From: Ottowia sp. SB7-C50
Lineage (GTDB): Bacteria; Pseudomonadota; Gammaproteobacteria; Burkholderiales; Burkholderiaceae_C
Direction of reading: 5' to 3'
NCBI RefSeq assembly: GCF_033110285.1
Contig: NZ_CP136995.1
Coordinates: 2,790,001-2,854,000 of the forward strand
Length of the DNA: 64,000 nucleotides
Both the position numbers and the translations under genes were made by a program. Positions 40,435-51,629 of the stretch are shown here, piece after piece; position 1 is the stretch's first letter; each line of letters starts with the position of its first letter. The notes beneath the pieces are model-generated. The model searched no databases, was not told the origin of the DNA, and was given only the letters and a program-made list of their open reading frames with translations.

Positions 40435-41520
40435 ATGACCCAGACCGAACAATTCGTCGGCACGCGGCCGGTGTCCGAGGCACATGCCTTCGACGTGCAG
40501 GCGCTTTCCCAATGGCTTGCCGACCACCTGGACGGGTTCGAGGGTCCGCTGTCGGTCGAGATGTTCAAGGGCGGCCAGTCCAACCCCACCTACAAGCTGA
40601 TCACGCCGCGCCAGAGCTACGTGATGCGCGCCAAGCCCGGCCCGGTGGCCAAGCTGCTGCCGTCGGCACACGCCATCGAGCGCGAGTTTGCCGTGATGAG
40701 CGGCCTGGCCGGCACCGACGTGCCCGTGGCGCGCATGCATGCGCTGTGCGAGGACGAATCCGTCATCGGCCGCGCGTTCTACGTGATGGAGTTCGTGCAG
40801 GGCCGCGTGCTGTGGGACCAGACCCTGCCCGGCATGACGCACGAGCAGCGCGGCGCCATCTACGACGAGATGAACCGCGTCATCGCCGCGCTGCACAAGG
40901 TCGACTACCAGGCGCGCGGCCTCGCGAGCTACGGCAAGCCGGGCAACTACTTCGAGCGCCAGATTGGCCGCTGGAGCAAGCAGTACCTGGCCAGCGTCAC
41001 GCAGCCCATTCCCGAGATGGATCGCCTGATCGAATGGCTGCCCACGCACATTCCCGCCGCCGCCCGGGACGAAAGCCTGACGTCGATCGTCCACGGCGAC
41101 TACCGGCTGGACAACATGATCTTCCACCCCACCGAGCCGCGCGTGCTGGCCGTGCTGGACTGGGAACTGTCCACGCTGGGCCATCCGCTGGCCGACTTCA
41201 GCTACCACTGCATGGCCTGGCACATCCCGCCGGGCGCGTTTCGCGGCATCGGCGGCGTGGACGTGCAAAGCCTGGGCATCCCGACCGAGGGCGAGTACAT
41301 CCGCCGCTATTGCGAGCGCACCGGCTTTGCCACGCCCGAAGCGCTGGCACCGGACTGGAACTTCTATCTGGCCTACAACATGTTCCGCATCGCCGCCATT
41401 CTGCAAGGCATTGCCAAGCGGGTGGAAGCCGGCACCGCCAGCAGCGCGCAGGCCCGGGCCAGCGGCGCGGGCGCGCGCCCCATGGCCGAACTGGCCTGGG
41501 GATTTGCGCAAAAAGCATAG
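40435..41520 (+). CDS. APH-type kinase, LvaA/ACAD10-like
   Basis: The 361-residue protein is of the aminoglycoside-phosphotransferase fold in the branch found next to acyl-CoA dehydrogenases. Motifs are the N-terminal FKGGQSNPTYKLITP, the catalytic HGDYRLDNMIFHP and the metal-binding LAVLDWELSTLGHPLAD. In levulinate catabolism (LvaA) and in mammalian ACAD10/11 such kinases phosphorylate 4-hydroxyacyl-CoA so that it can enter beta-oxidation. The adjacent acyl-CoA dehydrogenase (67 bp downstream) fits that role; the actual substrate is inferred. Confidence 0.88.
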   Translation: MTQTEQFVGTRPVSEAHAFDVQALSQWLADHLDGFEGPLSVEMFKGGQSNPTYKLITPRQSYVMRAKPGPVAKLLPSAHAIEREFAVMSGLAGTDVPVARMHALCEDESVIGRAFYVMEFVQGRVLWDQTLPGMTHEQRGAIYDEMNRVIAALHKVDYQARGLASYGKPGNYFERQIGRWSKQYLASVTQPIPEMDRLIEWLPTHIPAAARDESLTSIVHGDYRLDNMIFHPTEPRVLAVLDWELSTLGHPLADFSYHCMAWHIPPGAFRGIGGVDVQSLGIPTEGEYIRRYCERTGFATPEALAPDWNFYLAYNMFRIAAILQGIAKRVEAGTASSAQARASGAGARPMAELAWGFAQKA

Positions 41521-41587
41521 CAAGCTAGCCAGGCGCAGCAAGCGCCGGGCACCGTTTTATTCTGATTCGTAACGCCAAGGAGACACG

Positions 41588-42847
41588 ATGGAATTCGACT
41601 ACAGCCCCAAGGTCAAGGACATGCAGGCCCGGCTGCTGGCCTTCATGGACGAGCACGTGTACCCGAACGAGCGCGTGTTCTTCGAGGAAATCGCTGCCAA
41701 CCGCGCCAAGGGCAACGCATGGGTGCCCACCAAGATCGTGGAAGAGATCAAGCCCAAGGCGCGCGCCGCCGGCCTGTGGAACCTGTTTCTGCCCAAGTCG
41801 CCGCGCGCGCCCGAGGGCCTCTCCAACCTGGAATACGCGCCGCTGTGCGAAATCATGGGCCGCGTGCCCTGGGCGCCCGAGGTGTTCAACTGCTCGGCGC
41901 CCGACACGGGCAACATGGAAACCATCGAGCGCTACGGCTCCGAGGCCAACAAGGACGAATGGCTGGAGCCGCTGCTCAAGGGCGAAATCCGCTCGGCCTT
42001 TTTGATGACCGAGCCGGCCGTGGCCTCGTCCGACGCCACCAACATTGAATGCAGCATGCGCCGTGAAGGCGATGAATACGTCATCAACGGCCGCAAGTGG
42101 TGGTCGTCGGGCGCGGGCGACCCGCGCTGCAAGGTCTACATCGTGATGGGCAAGACCGACCCCGAGGCGCCGCGCCATTCGCAGCAGTCCATGATCCTGG
42201 TGCCGGCCGATGCCAAGGGCGTCACCGTGGTGCGCCCCTTGAGCGTGTTCGGCTACGACGACGCACCGCACGGCCACATGGAAGTGGTGCTGAAAGACGT
42301 GCGCGTGCCGGTGGGCAACCTGCTGATGGGCGAAGGCCAGGGCTTTGCCATCGCGCAGGGCCGCCTCGGCCCAGGCCGCATCCACCACTGCATGCGCAGC
42401 ATCGGCGCCGCCGAGCGCGCGCTGGAGCTGATGTGCAAGCGCCTGAACCAGCGCGTGGCCTTTGGCAAGCCCATCAGCACGCAAGGCGTGTGGCGCGAGC
42501 GCATTGCCGAGGCGCGCTGCATGATTGAACAGGCGCGCCTGCTCACGCTGAAGGCCGCCTACATGATGGACACCGTGGGCAACAAGGTGGCGCAGGCCGA
42601 GATCGCCATGATCAAGATCGTGGCGCCCAACATGGCCTGCCAGATCGTCGACTGGGCCATTCAGGCGCACGGCGGCGGCGGCGTGAGCGACGACTTCCCG
42701 CTGGCCTACGCCTACGCCCACCAGCGCACGCTGCGCCTGGCCGACGGGCCGGACGAAGTGCACCGCAACGCGCTGGCCAAGCTGGAACTGGCCAAGCACA
42801 TGCTGAACCCGAAGGAAGTGGAAATGCCCATCACGCGCGGCAGTTGA
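41588..42847 (+). CDS. Acyl-CoA dehydrogenase
   Basis: The 419-residue FAD enzyme has the ACAD fold. The FAD-binding signature [17 protein letters not shown] and the [11 protein letters not shown] strand come mid-protein, followed by the [26 protein letters not shown] helix. The C-terminal [43 protein letters not shown] completes the active site. It introduces a double bond into an acyl-CoA and passes electrons to ETF. It is the partner of the preceding kinase, as in ACAD10/11. Two overlapping ribosome sites (AAGGAG) precede the ATG. Confidence 0.94.
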   Translation: MEFDYSPKVKDMQARLLAFMDEHVYPNERVFFEEIAANRAKGNAWVPTKIVEEIKPKARAAGLWNLFLPKSPRAPEGLSNLEYAPLCEIMGRVPWAPEVFNCSAPDTGNMETIERYGSEANKDEWLEPLLKGEIRSAFLMTEPAVASSDATNIECSMRREGDEYVINGRKWWSSGAGDPRCKVYIVMGKTDPEAPRHSQQSMILVPADAKGVTVVRPLSVFGYDDAPHGHMEVVLKDVRVPVGNLLMGEGQGFAIAQGRLGPGRIHHCMRSIGAAERALELMCKRLNQRVAFGKPISTQGVWRERIAEARCMIEQARLLTLKAAYMMDTVGNKVAQAEIAMIKIVAPNMACQIVDWAIQAHGGGGVSDDFPLAYAYAHQRTLRLADGPDEVHRNALAKLELAKHMLNPKEVEMPITRGS

Positions 42848-42879
42848 TGGCGCTGCGCTGTGGGCCCAATCGACCTGTG

Positions 42880-42925
42880 GCACTCGTCTTATCTGCGTAG
42901 CTTGCTATTTTTTTAGCAGCAAACA
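42880..42925. repeat. AT-rich interspersed element, copy 8 (partial)
   Basis: It contains GCACTCGTCTTATCTGCGTA, GCTTGCTATTTTTTTAGCAG and an A-rich tail, with the GTCT...AGC...TATTTTT pattern of the other copies. It lies just before the acyl-CoA dehydrogenase terminator. Confidence 0.45.
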
Positions 42926-42927
42926 CG

Positions 42928-42953
42928 ACCCGCCACCCGGCGGGTTATTCTTT
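42928..42953 (+). terminator. Terminator after the acyl-CoA dehydrogenase gene
   Basis: Arms ACCCGCC and GGCGGGT with a 4-nt loop are followed by TATTCTTT. It lies about 80 bp after the stop codon and before the GST gene. Confidence 0.6.
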
Positions 42954-43013
42954 GGTGACGCCCAGACTGGGTTGCAGCGTGAACTGTGCAACCTCCCCCT
43001 CAAGGAGCCCGAC

Positions 43014-43709
43014 ATGATCGACGTCTATTCCTGGCCCACGCCCAACGGCCACAAGGTACACATCATGCTGGAGGAATGCGGCCTGCCCTGGCGCGTGCAC
43101 GCGGTCGACATCGGCCAGGGCGATCAGTTCACACCCGACTTCCTGGCCATCAGCCCCAACAACAAGATCCCCGCCATCGTCGACCACGATGGGCCGGATG
43201 GCGCGCCGATCTCCCTCTTCGAATCCGGCGCCATCCTGCTTTACCTGGCGGGCAAGACCGGCCGCTTTCTGCCGGCCGACGTGCGCGGCAAGTACGACGC
43301 GCTGCAGTGGCTCATGTTCCAGATGGGCGGCGTCGGCCCCATGCTGGGCCAGGCGCACCACTTCCGTATCTACGCGCCTGAGCGCATCGACTACGCCGTC
43401 AACCGCTACACCAACGAAGCCAGGCGCCTGTACGGCGTGATGGACCGCCAGATAGCCCACACCGGCGCCTACATCGCCGGCGCTGAATACAGCGTGGCCG
43501 ACATCGCCATCTACCCCTGGCTGCGCAGTTGGCAGAACCAGGGCATCGACTGGGCCGACCACCCGCACCTGAAAAGCTGGTTCGACCGCGTCGGCGACCG
43601 GCCCGCAGTGCAGAAAGGCGTGCAGGTTCTGGCGGATCGCCGCAAACCCACTCGCACCGACGCCGAAAAGGAAGTGCTGTTCGGCCAAACCCAGTACCAA
43701 CGCCGCTGA
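43014..43709 (+). CDS. Glutathione S-transferase (YghU/Ure2p-like)
   Basis: The 231-residue protein is a GST of the nu/Ure2p-like group. The N-terminal thioredoxin-like domain (about 1-84) carries MIDVYSWPTPNGHKVHIMLEE and the NNKIPAIVDHDGP cis-Pro segment with SLFESGAILLYLAGK. The C-terminal helical domain (about 92-205) follows, with the N-cap AEYSVADIAIYPWL. It likely reduces or conjugates electrophiles with glutathione. Start after a CAAGGAG site. Confidence 0.92.
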   Translation: MIDVYSWPTPNGHKVHIMLEECGLPWRVHAVDIGQGDQFTPDFLAISPNNKIPAIVDHDGPDGAPISLFESGAILLYLAGKTGRFLPADVRGKYDALQWLMFQMGGVGPMLGQAHHFRIYAPERIDYAVNRYTNEARRLYGVMDRQIAHTGAYIAGAEYSVADIAIYPWLRSWQNQGIDWADHPHLKSWFDRVGDRPAVQKGVQVLADRRKPTRTDAEKEVLFGQTQYQRR

Positions 43710-43739
43710 CGCCGCCACAGGTTAGAATTCGCCTTTCGT

Positions 43740-43816
43740 CGGAGCGTAGCGCAGCCTGGTAGCGCATCTGCTTTGGGAGCAGAGGGTCGCGAGTTCGAAT
43801 CCCGCCGCTCCGACCA
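43740..43816 (+). tRNA. tRNA-Pro (TGG anticodon)
   Basis: A 77-nt tRNA with acceptor arms CGGAGCG and CGCTCCG, D-arm GCGCAGC...GCGC, anticodon stem TCTGC/GCAGA with loop TTTGGGA (anticodon TGG) and T-arm GCGAGTTCGAATCCCGC. CCA is encoded at 43814-43816. Confidence 0.97.
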
Positions 43817-43860
43817 TTTCATACACAATGAAGGCCCGCATCGTCGGGCCTTCATTCTTT

Positions 43861-43937
43861 CTGCCCGTAGCTCAACTGGATAGAGCAGCTGCCTTCTAAG
43901 CAGCAGGTCGGGGGTTCGAGTCCCTCCGGGCAGGCCA
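43861..43937 (+). tRNA. tRNA-Arg (TCT anticodon)
   Basis: A 77-nt tRNA with acceptor arms CTGCCCG and CGGGCAG, D-arm GCTC/GAGC, anticodon stem GCTGC/GCAGC with loop CTTCTAA (anticodon TCT) and T-loop TTCGAGT. CCA is encoded. It lies 44 bp after tRNA-Pro, probably on the same transcript. Confidence 0.97.
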
Positions 43938-44212
43938 TCCACACCCCGGTAGTGCACTGATCCCACATCAGTCACCACACGTTCATGCGTGGTCGCTGAC
44001 GGCGTTACGCGCACACTGTATTTCAGTTTGATGACAGTCACATGTCCACGGTAGCAGCGAAAGCGCCGTTGCGCTAGGATGCCGCGCGTTTAGACGAGCC
44101 ATTCAGCCTGTGCCGCGCGGTCCACGAATTGATCGCGCAGGCGCGGCCCGATGCGTGGGCCAACCCTGCGGCTCGCAACTGTCGCCGTATTCACACCATA
44201 GGACCTGCCGCC

Positions 44213-44548
44213 ATGCGCGCCATCAAAGAAGCCCGTAAATACATCGAGCGCAAGCCCGACGACGCCCGCGCCAAGACACTCTCGCGTCTGGTGCTGGCGC
44301 TCGAATCCGAGGCCGATTTCCCCATCGCCGATCTCTACAAGCTGGACCTTGCCCGCTTCAAGCTGGCGCTTGAAATCCTGGACGAATGGCGCCTGGATCG
44401 TCACTACGCCAGCAAGGCGAAGTTGTTCGATGTCTCGCTGCAACTGGCGGTGCTGGGCCCTGTCGAGTCGACTGCGACGGACGATGCTGCCTCCAAAGGG
44501 GCAGGCGAAAGTGCCGACAAACCGGGCAAGCCGCCCAAGGACAAATAA
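44213..44548 (+). CDS. Hypothetical helical protein
   Basis: The 111-residue protein is soluble and basic at the N-terminus. Helices occur in MRAIKEARKYIERKPDDARAKTLSRLVLALESE and DLYKLDLARFKLALEILDEWRLDRHYASKAKLFDVSLQLAVLG, followed by a low-complexity Lys/Pro/Asp tail ending PGKPPKDK. Not recognised. The start at 44213 has an AGGA site 10 bp upstream; a longer frame to 44129 is unlikely. It is convergent with ribD. Confidence 0.6.
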   Translation: MRAIKEARKYIERKPDDARAKTLSRLVLALESEADFPIADLYKLDLARFKLALEILDEWRLDRHYASKAKLFDVSLQLAVLGPVESTATDDAASKGAGESADKPGKPPKDK

Positions 44549-44614
44549 GAAGGCGCGGTTAACCGATCACGGGCGTGCGTTGCCACGCGCGCATGGCGCA
44601 TGCCGGTGTCGCCA

Positions 44615-45733
44615 TCAAAACCGGTCGTGACCGGCCACCACGGCGCGCAGACACAGGTCATCGCCGACGGGCCGAACCTCGCGCCACTCCAGCGTCACCG
44701 CTTCGCTTAGCTGCGTGAACGGGCCCATCGCCGCGATGCCGGCCCCCTCACCCAACAGTTTCGGCGCTTGGTAGAGCAGCAACTCGTCGACCAGGCCCTC
44801 GCGCAGCAGCGACCCATTCAGTTTATGCCCCGCCTCGACATGCACTTCGTTGACTTCACGGCGGGCCAGATCCTTCAACATGGCCGCCAGGTCCACCTTG
44901 CCCTGCGGATTGGCCAGGGTGACGACTTCGGCGCCCAGCCCTTGCAGTGCCTGCCGGCGCGTTTCATCGTCCACCGCTGCATACACGTGGATGGGCCGCT
45001 GCACCGCCGACCACAAGCGTGCTGAGGGCGGCAGTTCGAGCCGGCTGTCGACCACCACCAGCGCAGGCTGGCGCGCCACCTGCGGCAAGCGCACGTTCAA
45101 CAGCGGGTCGTCCTCCAGCACCGTGCCGATGCCGGTCAGCACCGCATCGGCACGCGCGCGCCATCGATGGCCATCCTCGCGCGCAGCTCCAGAGGTGATC
45201 CACTGACTCACACCGTTAGGCAGCGCCGTGCGCCCATCCAGCGAACTCGCCGCCTTCATGCGAACCCAGGGCGTGCCGCGCACCATGCGGCTGAAGAACC
45301 CCAGATTGAGCGCTCTCGCGGCTTCGGCGCCTGGGCCTACATCGACCACGACGCCGGCAGCACGCAACCTGGCAAATCCCTGCCCGGCGACCCGGGGGTT
45401 GGGGTCTTCGAGCGCTGCGACGACCCGCGCCACCCCGGCGGCAATCAAGGCATCGCAGCAGGGCCCGGTGCGTCCGTGGTGGGCGCACGGCTCCAGGGTG
45501 ACATAAGCGGTCGCGCCATGCGTCGTATGGCCGCGCCGGGCAGCATCGCGCAGCGCCATCACTTCGGCATGCGGCTGGCCCACCGGCTGGGTGTGTCCCT
45601 CGCCAATCAAGGACCCATCCGCGCCGACCAGCACGCAGCCCACGGCCGGGTTGGGCGGACAGATCAGCCGCGCCTCTTCAGCCAGCGCCAAGGCGCGGGT
45701 CATGAGTTCCGTGTCGGCCAAATGGGGCGTCAT
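44615..45733 (-). CDS. ribD: Bifunctional riboflavin deaminase/reductase
   Basis: The 372-residue protein carries two domains of riboflavin synthesis. An N-terminal deaminase (about 10-130) has zinc ligands in PHAEVMALRDAA and LEPCAHHGRTGPCCDAL. A C-terminal reductase follows (about 150-365) with VRMKAASSLDGRTALPNG and RADAVLTGIGTVLEDDPLLNVRLP. Together they convert the GTP-derived pyrimidine to the ribitylamino product. No FMN riboswitch precedes it; a tRNA-Ser gene and its terminator lie immediately upstream on the same strand. ATG 45733 is preferred over TTG 45757. Confidence 0.95.
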   Translation of the reverse strand: MTPHLADTELMTRALALAEEARLICPPNPAVGCVLVGADGSLIGEGHTQPVGQPHAEVMALRDAARRGHTTHGATAYVTLEPCAHHGRTGPCCDALIAAGVARVVAALEDPNPRVAGQGFARLRAAGVVVDVGPGAEAARALNLGFFSRMVRGTPWVRMKAASSLDGRTALPNGVSQWITSGAAREDGHRWRARADAVLTGIGTVLEDDPLLNVRLPQVARQPALVVVDSRLELPPSARLWSAVQRPIHVYAAVDDETRRQALQGLGAEVVTLANPQGKVDLAAMLKDLARREVNEVHVEAGHKLNGSLLREGLVDELLLYQAPKLLGEGAGIAAMGPFTQLSEAVTLEWREVRPVGDDLCLRAVVAGHDRF

Positions 45734-45755
45734 GCCATTCAAGTCATCTGAAAGC

Positions 45756-45790
45756 AAAAAAGCCTGCTACTGTAAACGTAGCAGGCTTCG
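45756..45790 (-). terminator. Terminator after tRNA-Ser
   Basis: Arms AGCCTGCTAC and GTAGCAGGCT (10 bp, 7-nt loop TGTAAAC) are followed on the minus strand by a T run. It terminates the tRNA-Ser transcript before ribD. Confidence 0.85.
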
Positions 45791-45798
45791 CTTGTCTG

Positions 45799-45888
45799 TG
45801 GCGGAGAAGGAGGGATTCGAACCCTCGATACGGTAAACCGTATACCGGATTTCGAGTCCGGCGCATTCGACCACTCTGCCACCTCTCC
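45799..45888 (-). tRNA. tRNA-Ser (CGA anticodon)
   Basis: A 90-nt class II tRNA on the minus strand. Acceptor GGAGAGG pairs with the sequence before CCA, the anticodon stem CCGGA/TCCGG holds loop CTCGAAA (anticodon CGA), a long variable arm TATACGGTTTACCGTAT and T-loop TTCGAAT are present, and CCA is encoded. It lies 35 bp downstream of serS. Confidence 0.95.
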
Positions 45889-45922
45889 TAGGTTCGTGTG
45901 GAACCGCAAATTATATCAGCCG

Positions 45923-47350
<1,428 letters not shown>

Positions 47351-48316
47351 TCAACGCAAGTGCGCCAGCCTGTCCTCGGCCGCCCCGTCCAGCTTCAATC
47401 CCTTGGGCAGCGGAAATTTCACCGTTTCCTCGATGCCGTCGAGCGTGCGCACCGACATGGCGCCCAGCGCGCGCAGGCGCTCGATCACCTGGCGCACCAG
47501 CACGTCGGGCGCCGAAGCGCCCGCCGTCAGGCCGATGCGCGACTTGCCGTGCAGCCATTCGGGCTGGATCTCGTCGGCCCCGTCCACCATGTGGGCGTCC
47601 ACCCCCAGCTTGCGCGCCACTTCGCGCAGGCGGTTGCTGTTGCTGCTGGTCGGGCTGCCGACGACGATGACCACGTCCACCTCGCGCGACAGCAGCTTGA
47701 CGGCGTCCTGCCGGTTCTGCGTGGCGTAGCAGATGTCCTGCTGCTTCGGCTCGCGGATGGCCGGAAAGCGCGCCCGCACGGCGGCGGTGATTTCGGCCGC
47801 GTCGTCCACGCTCAGCGTGGTCTGCGTCACCACGGCCAGCTTGTCGGTCTGCAGCGGCTGGATGCGGGCCACGTCAGCCACGTCTTCCACCAGGTGAATG
47901 CCGCTGTCGAGCTGGCCCATGGTGCCCTCGACCTCGGGGTGGCCCTTGTGGCCGATCATGACGAATTCGTAGCCTTCGCGGTGCAGCTTGGCCACTTCGA
48001 CGTGCACCTTGCTGACCAGCGGGCAGGTGGCGTCGAACACGCGAAAGCCGCGCCGTTCGGCCTCGCGCTCGACCGACTTGGGCACACCGTGGGCACTGAA
48101 CACCAGCGTGGCGCCCGGCGGCACGTCGGCCAGGTCTTCGATGAAGATCGCGCCCTTGGCCTTGAGGTCTTTCACCACGTAGGTGTTGTGCACGATTTCG
48201 TGCCGCACATAGATCGGCGCGCCAAATTTGGTCAACGCGCGCTCGACGATCTCGATGGCGCGGTCGACACCGGCGCAGAAGCCGCGCGGTTCGGCCAGCA
48301 GGATGTCGCTCATCAC
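47351..48316 (-). CDS. ispH: 4-hydroxy-3-methylbut-2-enyl diphosphate reductase
   Basis: The 321-residue Fe-S enzyme completes the MEP pathway by reducing HMBPP to IPP and DMAPP. The cluster cysteines are in [12 protein letters not shown] and [11 protein letters not shown], with the third in [15 protein letters not shown]. The [10 protein letters not shown] substrate-binding block and the GASAPDVLV block are present. It starts 3 bp inside the end of the FKBP gene (ATGA overlap), which is the usual coupling in this group. Confidence 0.96.
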   Translation of the reverse strand: MMSDILLAEPRGFCAGVDRAIEIVERALTKFGAPIYVRHEIVHNTYVVKDLKAKGAIFIEDLADVPPGATLVFSAHGVPKSVEREAERRGFRVFDATCPLVSKVHVEVAKLHREGYEFVMIGHKGHPEVEGTMGQLDSGIHLVEDVADVARIQPLQTDKLAVVTQTTLSVDDAAEITAAVRARFPAIREPKQQDICYATQNRQDAVKLLSREVDVVIVVGSPTSSNSNRLREVARKLGVDAHMVDGADEIQPEWLHGKSRIGLTAGASAPDVLVRQVIERLRALGAMSVRTLDGIEETVKFPLPKGLKLDGAAEDRLAHLR

Positions 48317-48756
48317 AGCACTCCGATGATCTCGACCTCGAAGGTCACGGGCTGGCCGGCCAGCGGGTGGTTGAAGTCGAGCTTCAGCGCCCCGTCTTCG
48401 CGCAAGGCCTGCACCACGGCGGCAAACTGGCCCTGGCCGTCCGGCGTGGGCAGGTGGATGACTTCACCGACGTCATACCGCTCCTGCGGATCGCCCATGC
48501 TGTCCAGCTCCTTGCGTGCCAGCCACTGCACCATGTCGGGGTTGCGCTCGCCAAAGGCGACGCCGGACGGCAGATCGAATGTGGCGTGCGCGCCCTCGGC
48601 CAGGCCGAGCAGGCGCTCTTCGACCGCCGGCGACAGCTCGCCCGCGCCCAGCGACAGCGTGGCCGGCTGGCCGCCAAAGGTGTTGACGATGTCGCCCTGC
48701 GGTCCGGCCAGGCGGTAGTGCAGGGTCAGAAAAGAATCGGGTTGGACGTGGGCCAT
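48313..48756 (-). CDS. FKBP-type peptidyl-prolyl isomerase (SlpA-like)
   Basis: The 147-residue protein has the FKBP core with an inserted flap domain: [34 protein letters not shown], then the insertion with [34 protein letters not shown], and the closing [24 protein letters not shown]. This is the SlyD/SlpA pattern, with no metal-binding His-rich tail. It is translated upstream of ispH with a 4-bp overlap. The start at 48756 was chosen over a longer frame. Confidence 0.9.
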   Translation of the reverse strand: MAHVQPDSFLTLHYRLAGPQGDIVNTFGGQPATLSLGAGELSPAVEERLLGLAEGAHATFDLPSGVAFGERNPDMVQWLARKELDSMGDPQERYDVGEVIHLPTPDGQGQFAAVVQALREDGALKLDFNHPLAGQPVTFEVEIIGVL

Positions 48757-48965
48757 GGTGTTCGGTCGAATAGCGGATTCTAGGAAACCCGCTATGGCCC
48801 CGCCGACCGGGGGGGCATGGGCGCGCCACGCGGGCGCGGCGCGGCCCCACATGCCCGGCGTTCTAGTTCCGTCGCGGGAACGGCACGTCCCGCCGATCCC
48901 GCCATTCACGCGACGTGACGGCGCGGCCGGGATAATCGGCACAACGATTGTAGAAAGCCCGTTGC

Positions 48966-49643
48966 GTGAACCTGAAAGCCCTGCCGCCCGACGCCCGCCC
49001 GCGCGAGAAGCTGCTGGCGCGCGGCGCTGCTGCACTCAGCGATGCCGAGCTGCTGGCGCTGTTGCTGCGCACCGGCACGGCCGGTCGCGGCGTGCTGCAG
49101 ATGGCGCAGGAAGTGCTGGACGCGTTTGGCGGCCTGGCCGGCCTGCTGCACGCCGGTGCGGACGACCTCAAGCGCATCAAGGGCCTGGGCGGCAGCGCCA
49201 AGCGCGCCGAGCTGGTGGCCGTGCTGGAGCTGGCGCGCCGCGCGCTGGCCGAGCAGCTGCGGGAGCGCGCGGTGTTCGATTCGTCCGCCGCGGTGAAGGA
49301 CTACCTGCAGCTGCAGCTGGCCGCGCGCCCGCATGAAGTGTTCGCCGTGCTGTTTCTGGACGCGCAGCACCGGATGATCGCGCTGGAAGAGCTGTTTCGC
49401 GGCACGCTGACGCAGACCAGCGTGTACCCGCGCGAGGTGGCGCTGCGGGCGCTGCACCACCACGCCGCCGCCGTGGTGCTGGCGCACAACCACCCGAGCG
49501 GCGGCGTGCAGCCCAGCCGCGCCGACGAAGCGCTGACGCAGAGCCTGAAGTCGGCGCTGGCGCTGATCGACGTGCGGGTGATCGACCACGTGATCGTCGC
49601 GCCCGGCCAGGCGCTGTCGATGGCGGAAAAGGGCTTGGTATGA
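48966..49643 (+). CDS. radC: RadC family protein
   Basis: The 225-residue protein has an N-terminal helix-hairpin-helix ([33 protein letters not shown]) and a C-terminal JAMM-type metalloprotease-like domain with [14 protein letters not shown]. The name RadC reflects an early genetic link to DNA repair; the biochemical role is unproven. Translation starts at a GTG at 48966. It is divergent from the FKBP-ispH pair (209-bp gap). Confidence 0.93.
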   Translation: MNLKALPPDARPREKLLARGAAALSDAELLALLLRTGTAGRGVLQMAQEVLDAFGGLAGLLHAGADDLKRIKGLGGSAKRAELVAVLELARRALAEQLRERAVFDSSAAVKDYLQLQLAARPHEVFAVLFLDAQHRMIALEELFRGTLTQTSVYPREVALRALHHHAAAVVLAHNHPSGGVQPSRADEALTQSLKSALALIDVRVIDHVIVAPGQALSMAEKGLV

Positions 49644-49662
49644 CCTGCGACCCTGAGTGGAC

Positions 49663-50310
49663 ATGAAGGCCAAGTCTTTCCAGGAGCTGAAGGCCATCCG
49701 CGCGCGGTTGGCCGAGGCCGAGGCGCGCGCCGCCCAGCAAGCCGCGGCCCGCGCCGCCGCCGCGAAGAAGGCACAGGCCGACCAGAACCTGTTCGCCCGC
49801 GCCATCGGCGCCACGCAACCGCTGCGCGCACATGGCCGCGTGGTGCATGCGCCCTCGCCCACGCCGCCCGAGCCACGCCAGCGCGCGCTGGACGAACGTG
49901 CCGTACTGCGCGAAGCCATCTCCGACGAGTTCGACGCCAGCACATTGCTGGAGGTGGACGAACACCTGAGCTTCCGCCGCCCCGGCATCGGCCCCGATGT
50001 GGCGGCACGGCTGCGGCGCGGCCACTGGGCGGTGCAGGGCCAGATCGATCTGCACGGCCTGCGCACCGACGAGGCGCGCGAAGCACTCGGCGCCTTTCTG
50101 CGCGACGCGCAGCGCGCCGGCCTGCGCTGCGTGCGCGTGGTGCATGGCAAGGGCCTGGGCTCGCCCGGCCGGGCGCCGGTGCTCAAGGCCAAGGTGCATG
50201 GCTGGCTGGTGCAAAAGCAGGAAGTGCTGGCCTTCGTGCAGGCCAAGCCGCTGGAAGGCGGCGCGGGCGCCTTGCTGGTGTTGCTGGCAGGCGCGGGCAC
50301 TCGGTCCTGA
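49663..50310 (+). CDS. Smr/MutS2-type domain protein
   Basis: The 215-residue protein has an N-terminal basic coiled region (about 1-75, rich in Ala, Lys, Arg) and a C-terminal Smr domain (about 128-210): GQIDLHGLRTDEAREALGAF, then VRVVHGKGLGSPGRAPVLKAKVHGWL. Smr domains nick DNA or RNA; the family role in this setting is not known. It follows radC by 19 bp in the same direction. Confidence 0.9.
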   Translation: MKAKSFQELKAIRARLAEAEARAAQQAAARAAAAKKAQADQNLFARAIGATQPLRAHGRVVHAPSPTPPEPRQRALDERAVLREAISDEFDASTLLEVDEHLSFRRPGIGPDVAARLRRGHWAVQGQIDLHGLRTDEAREALGAFLRDAQRAGLRCVRVVHGKGLGSPGRAPVLKAKVHGWLVQKQEVLAFVQAKPLEGGAGALLVLLAGAGTRS

Positions 50311-50365
50311 GGTCTTCGGCGCCATCGCTTTCAGCCACCTGCGCGGGCAGGCGTGGCACGCCCCA

Positions 50366-51602
50366 TCAGCGCGCCGGCTGGGCCTCGCGCGACGCCTGCA
50401 CCGCTCGCCAGGCCAGCAGGGCCAGCGCCAGCATCGCCGGCGCGGCCAGCGCCGCAAAGGCCACGCGGTAGCTGCCCGACGCGCTGGCCAGCGCGCCGAA
50501 CGCGGGCGAGCCGCACACCACGCCCATGAAGGTGAACATCAGCGTGCCGCCCGTCGCCGTGCTGGCCTGCCCCGGCGGCGCCTGGCGCGCCACCGTGGCC
50601 AGGTACACGCCGTTCCAGCCGATGGCCGACGCGCCCAGCAGCGCCACCACGGCCCAGATCAGCGCCGTCGGCCACGCCGGCTGCAGGCCCGCGGTGAGCA
50701 GGCTGCCGACGATCATCAGCGTCGCCAGCAGCATCAGCGTGTTGCGCGGGCCCAGCCCCCGGTCGGCCACCGCGCCCCGAGGCGATGCGACCCACCACGC
50801 CGGCCAGCTGCGACACCGACAGCGCCGCGCCAGCGGCCAGCAGCGTCATGCCCAGCGACTCGTGCAGGTAGGTCACCATGTACGCCGTCACCGACACCTG
50901 CACCGCCGAAAACAGGAACGAGCACGCCGCCAGCACCGCCAGCGAGCGGTGCCCCAGCACCATGCCCACCGGCTTGAACAGCGCCGCCAGCGCCAACGGC
51001 TGATCGGGCTGGCGGTCGGCATCGAGCGGCGCACGCAGCGGCTGCGACGCCACCGCGCACAGCAGGCAGGCAGCGGCGACCACCGCCAGCGCGCCCTGCC
51101 AGCCCACCCACAGCGACAAGCCCGGCACCAGCGCACCGGCCAGCATGCCGCCCGCGGGCACGCCGGTCTGCTTGACGGAAAACACCAGCGCCATGCGATG
51201 CGCCGGCGTGGTCAGCACCAGCAGGTGCGAGCTGGCGGGCGTGATCGGCCCGTAGCCGGCGCCAATGAACAGCGCACCCAGGGCCACCGCGGGCCACCAC
51301 GGCAGCGCGCACAGCAGCAGCCCCACCGTGCAGCACAGCAGGCCGACCTGGCTGACGCGGATCGCGCCCCAGCGCCGGACCAGCGTGCCGCCCACCAGGC
51401 TCGACAGCATGGCCGCCAGGTAGCACAGCCCCACGTACACACCGACCAGCGCTGCCGGCACGCCCAGCCCGCGCGCCACCGTGGGCGCCATGGCGGGCAG
51501 CGTCAGCAAGGCCATCGACACCATGGCCTGGATCGCCGTGGTGATGCCCAGGCTCCACCAGCCGCTGGGCGCGCCGGGCGCCAGCCCGGGCGGTGACGTC
51601 AT
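50366..51602 (-). pseudogene. MFS transporter with a single-base frameshift
   Basis: Restoring one base gives a transporter of about 411 residues with 12 helices. The first part (start at 51602, MTSPPGLAPGAPSGWW, then TLVRRWGAIRVSQVG) reads to GRIASGRGG. The second part continues in another frame as ADRGLGPRNTLMLLATLMIVGSLLTAG to the stop at 50366. The shift sits in a run of four G (minus strand; plus-strand C at 50775-50778) where three are expected. The uncorrected frame goes on as a non-membrane, Arg/Gly-rich tail to 50331. Substrate unknown. Possibly an assembly error rather than a real mutation. Confidence 0.8.
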
Positions 51603-51629
51603 GAATGGCCCCGACGCGAAGCCAGCAAC

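Noticed and set aside
45734..45798. An FMN riboswitch before ribD
   Set aside because: The short gap holds only the tRNA-Ser terminator hairpin, and no RFN-like conserved segments are present.
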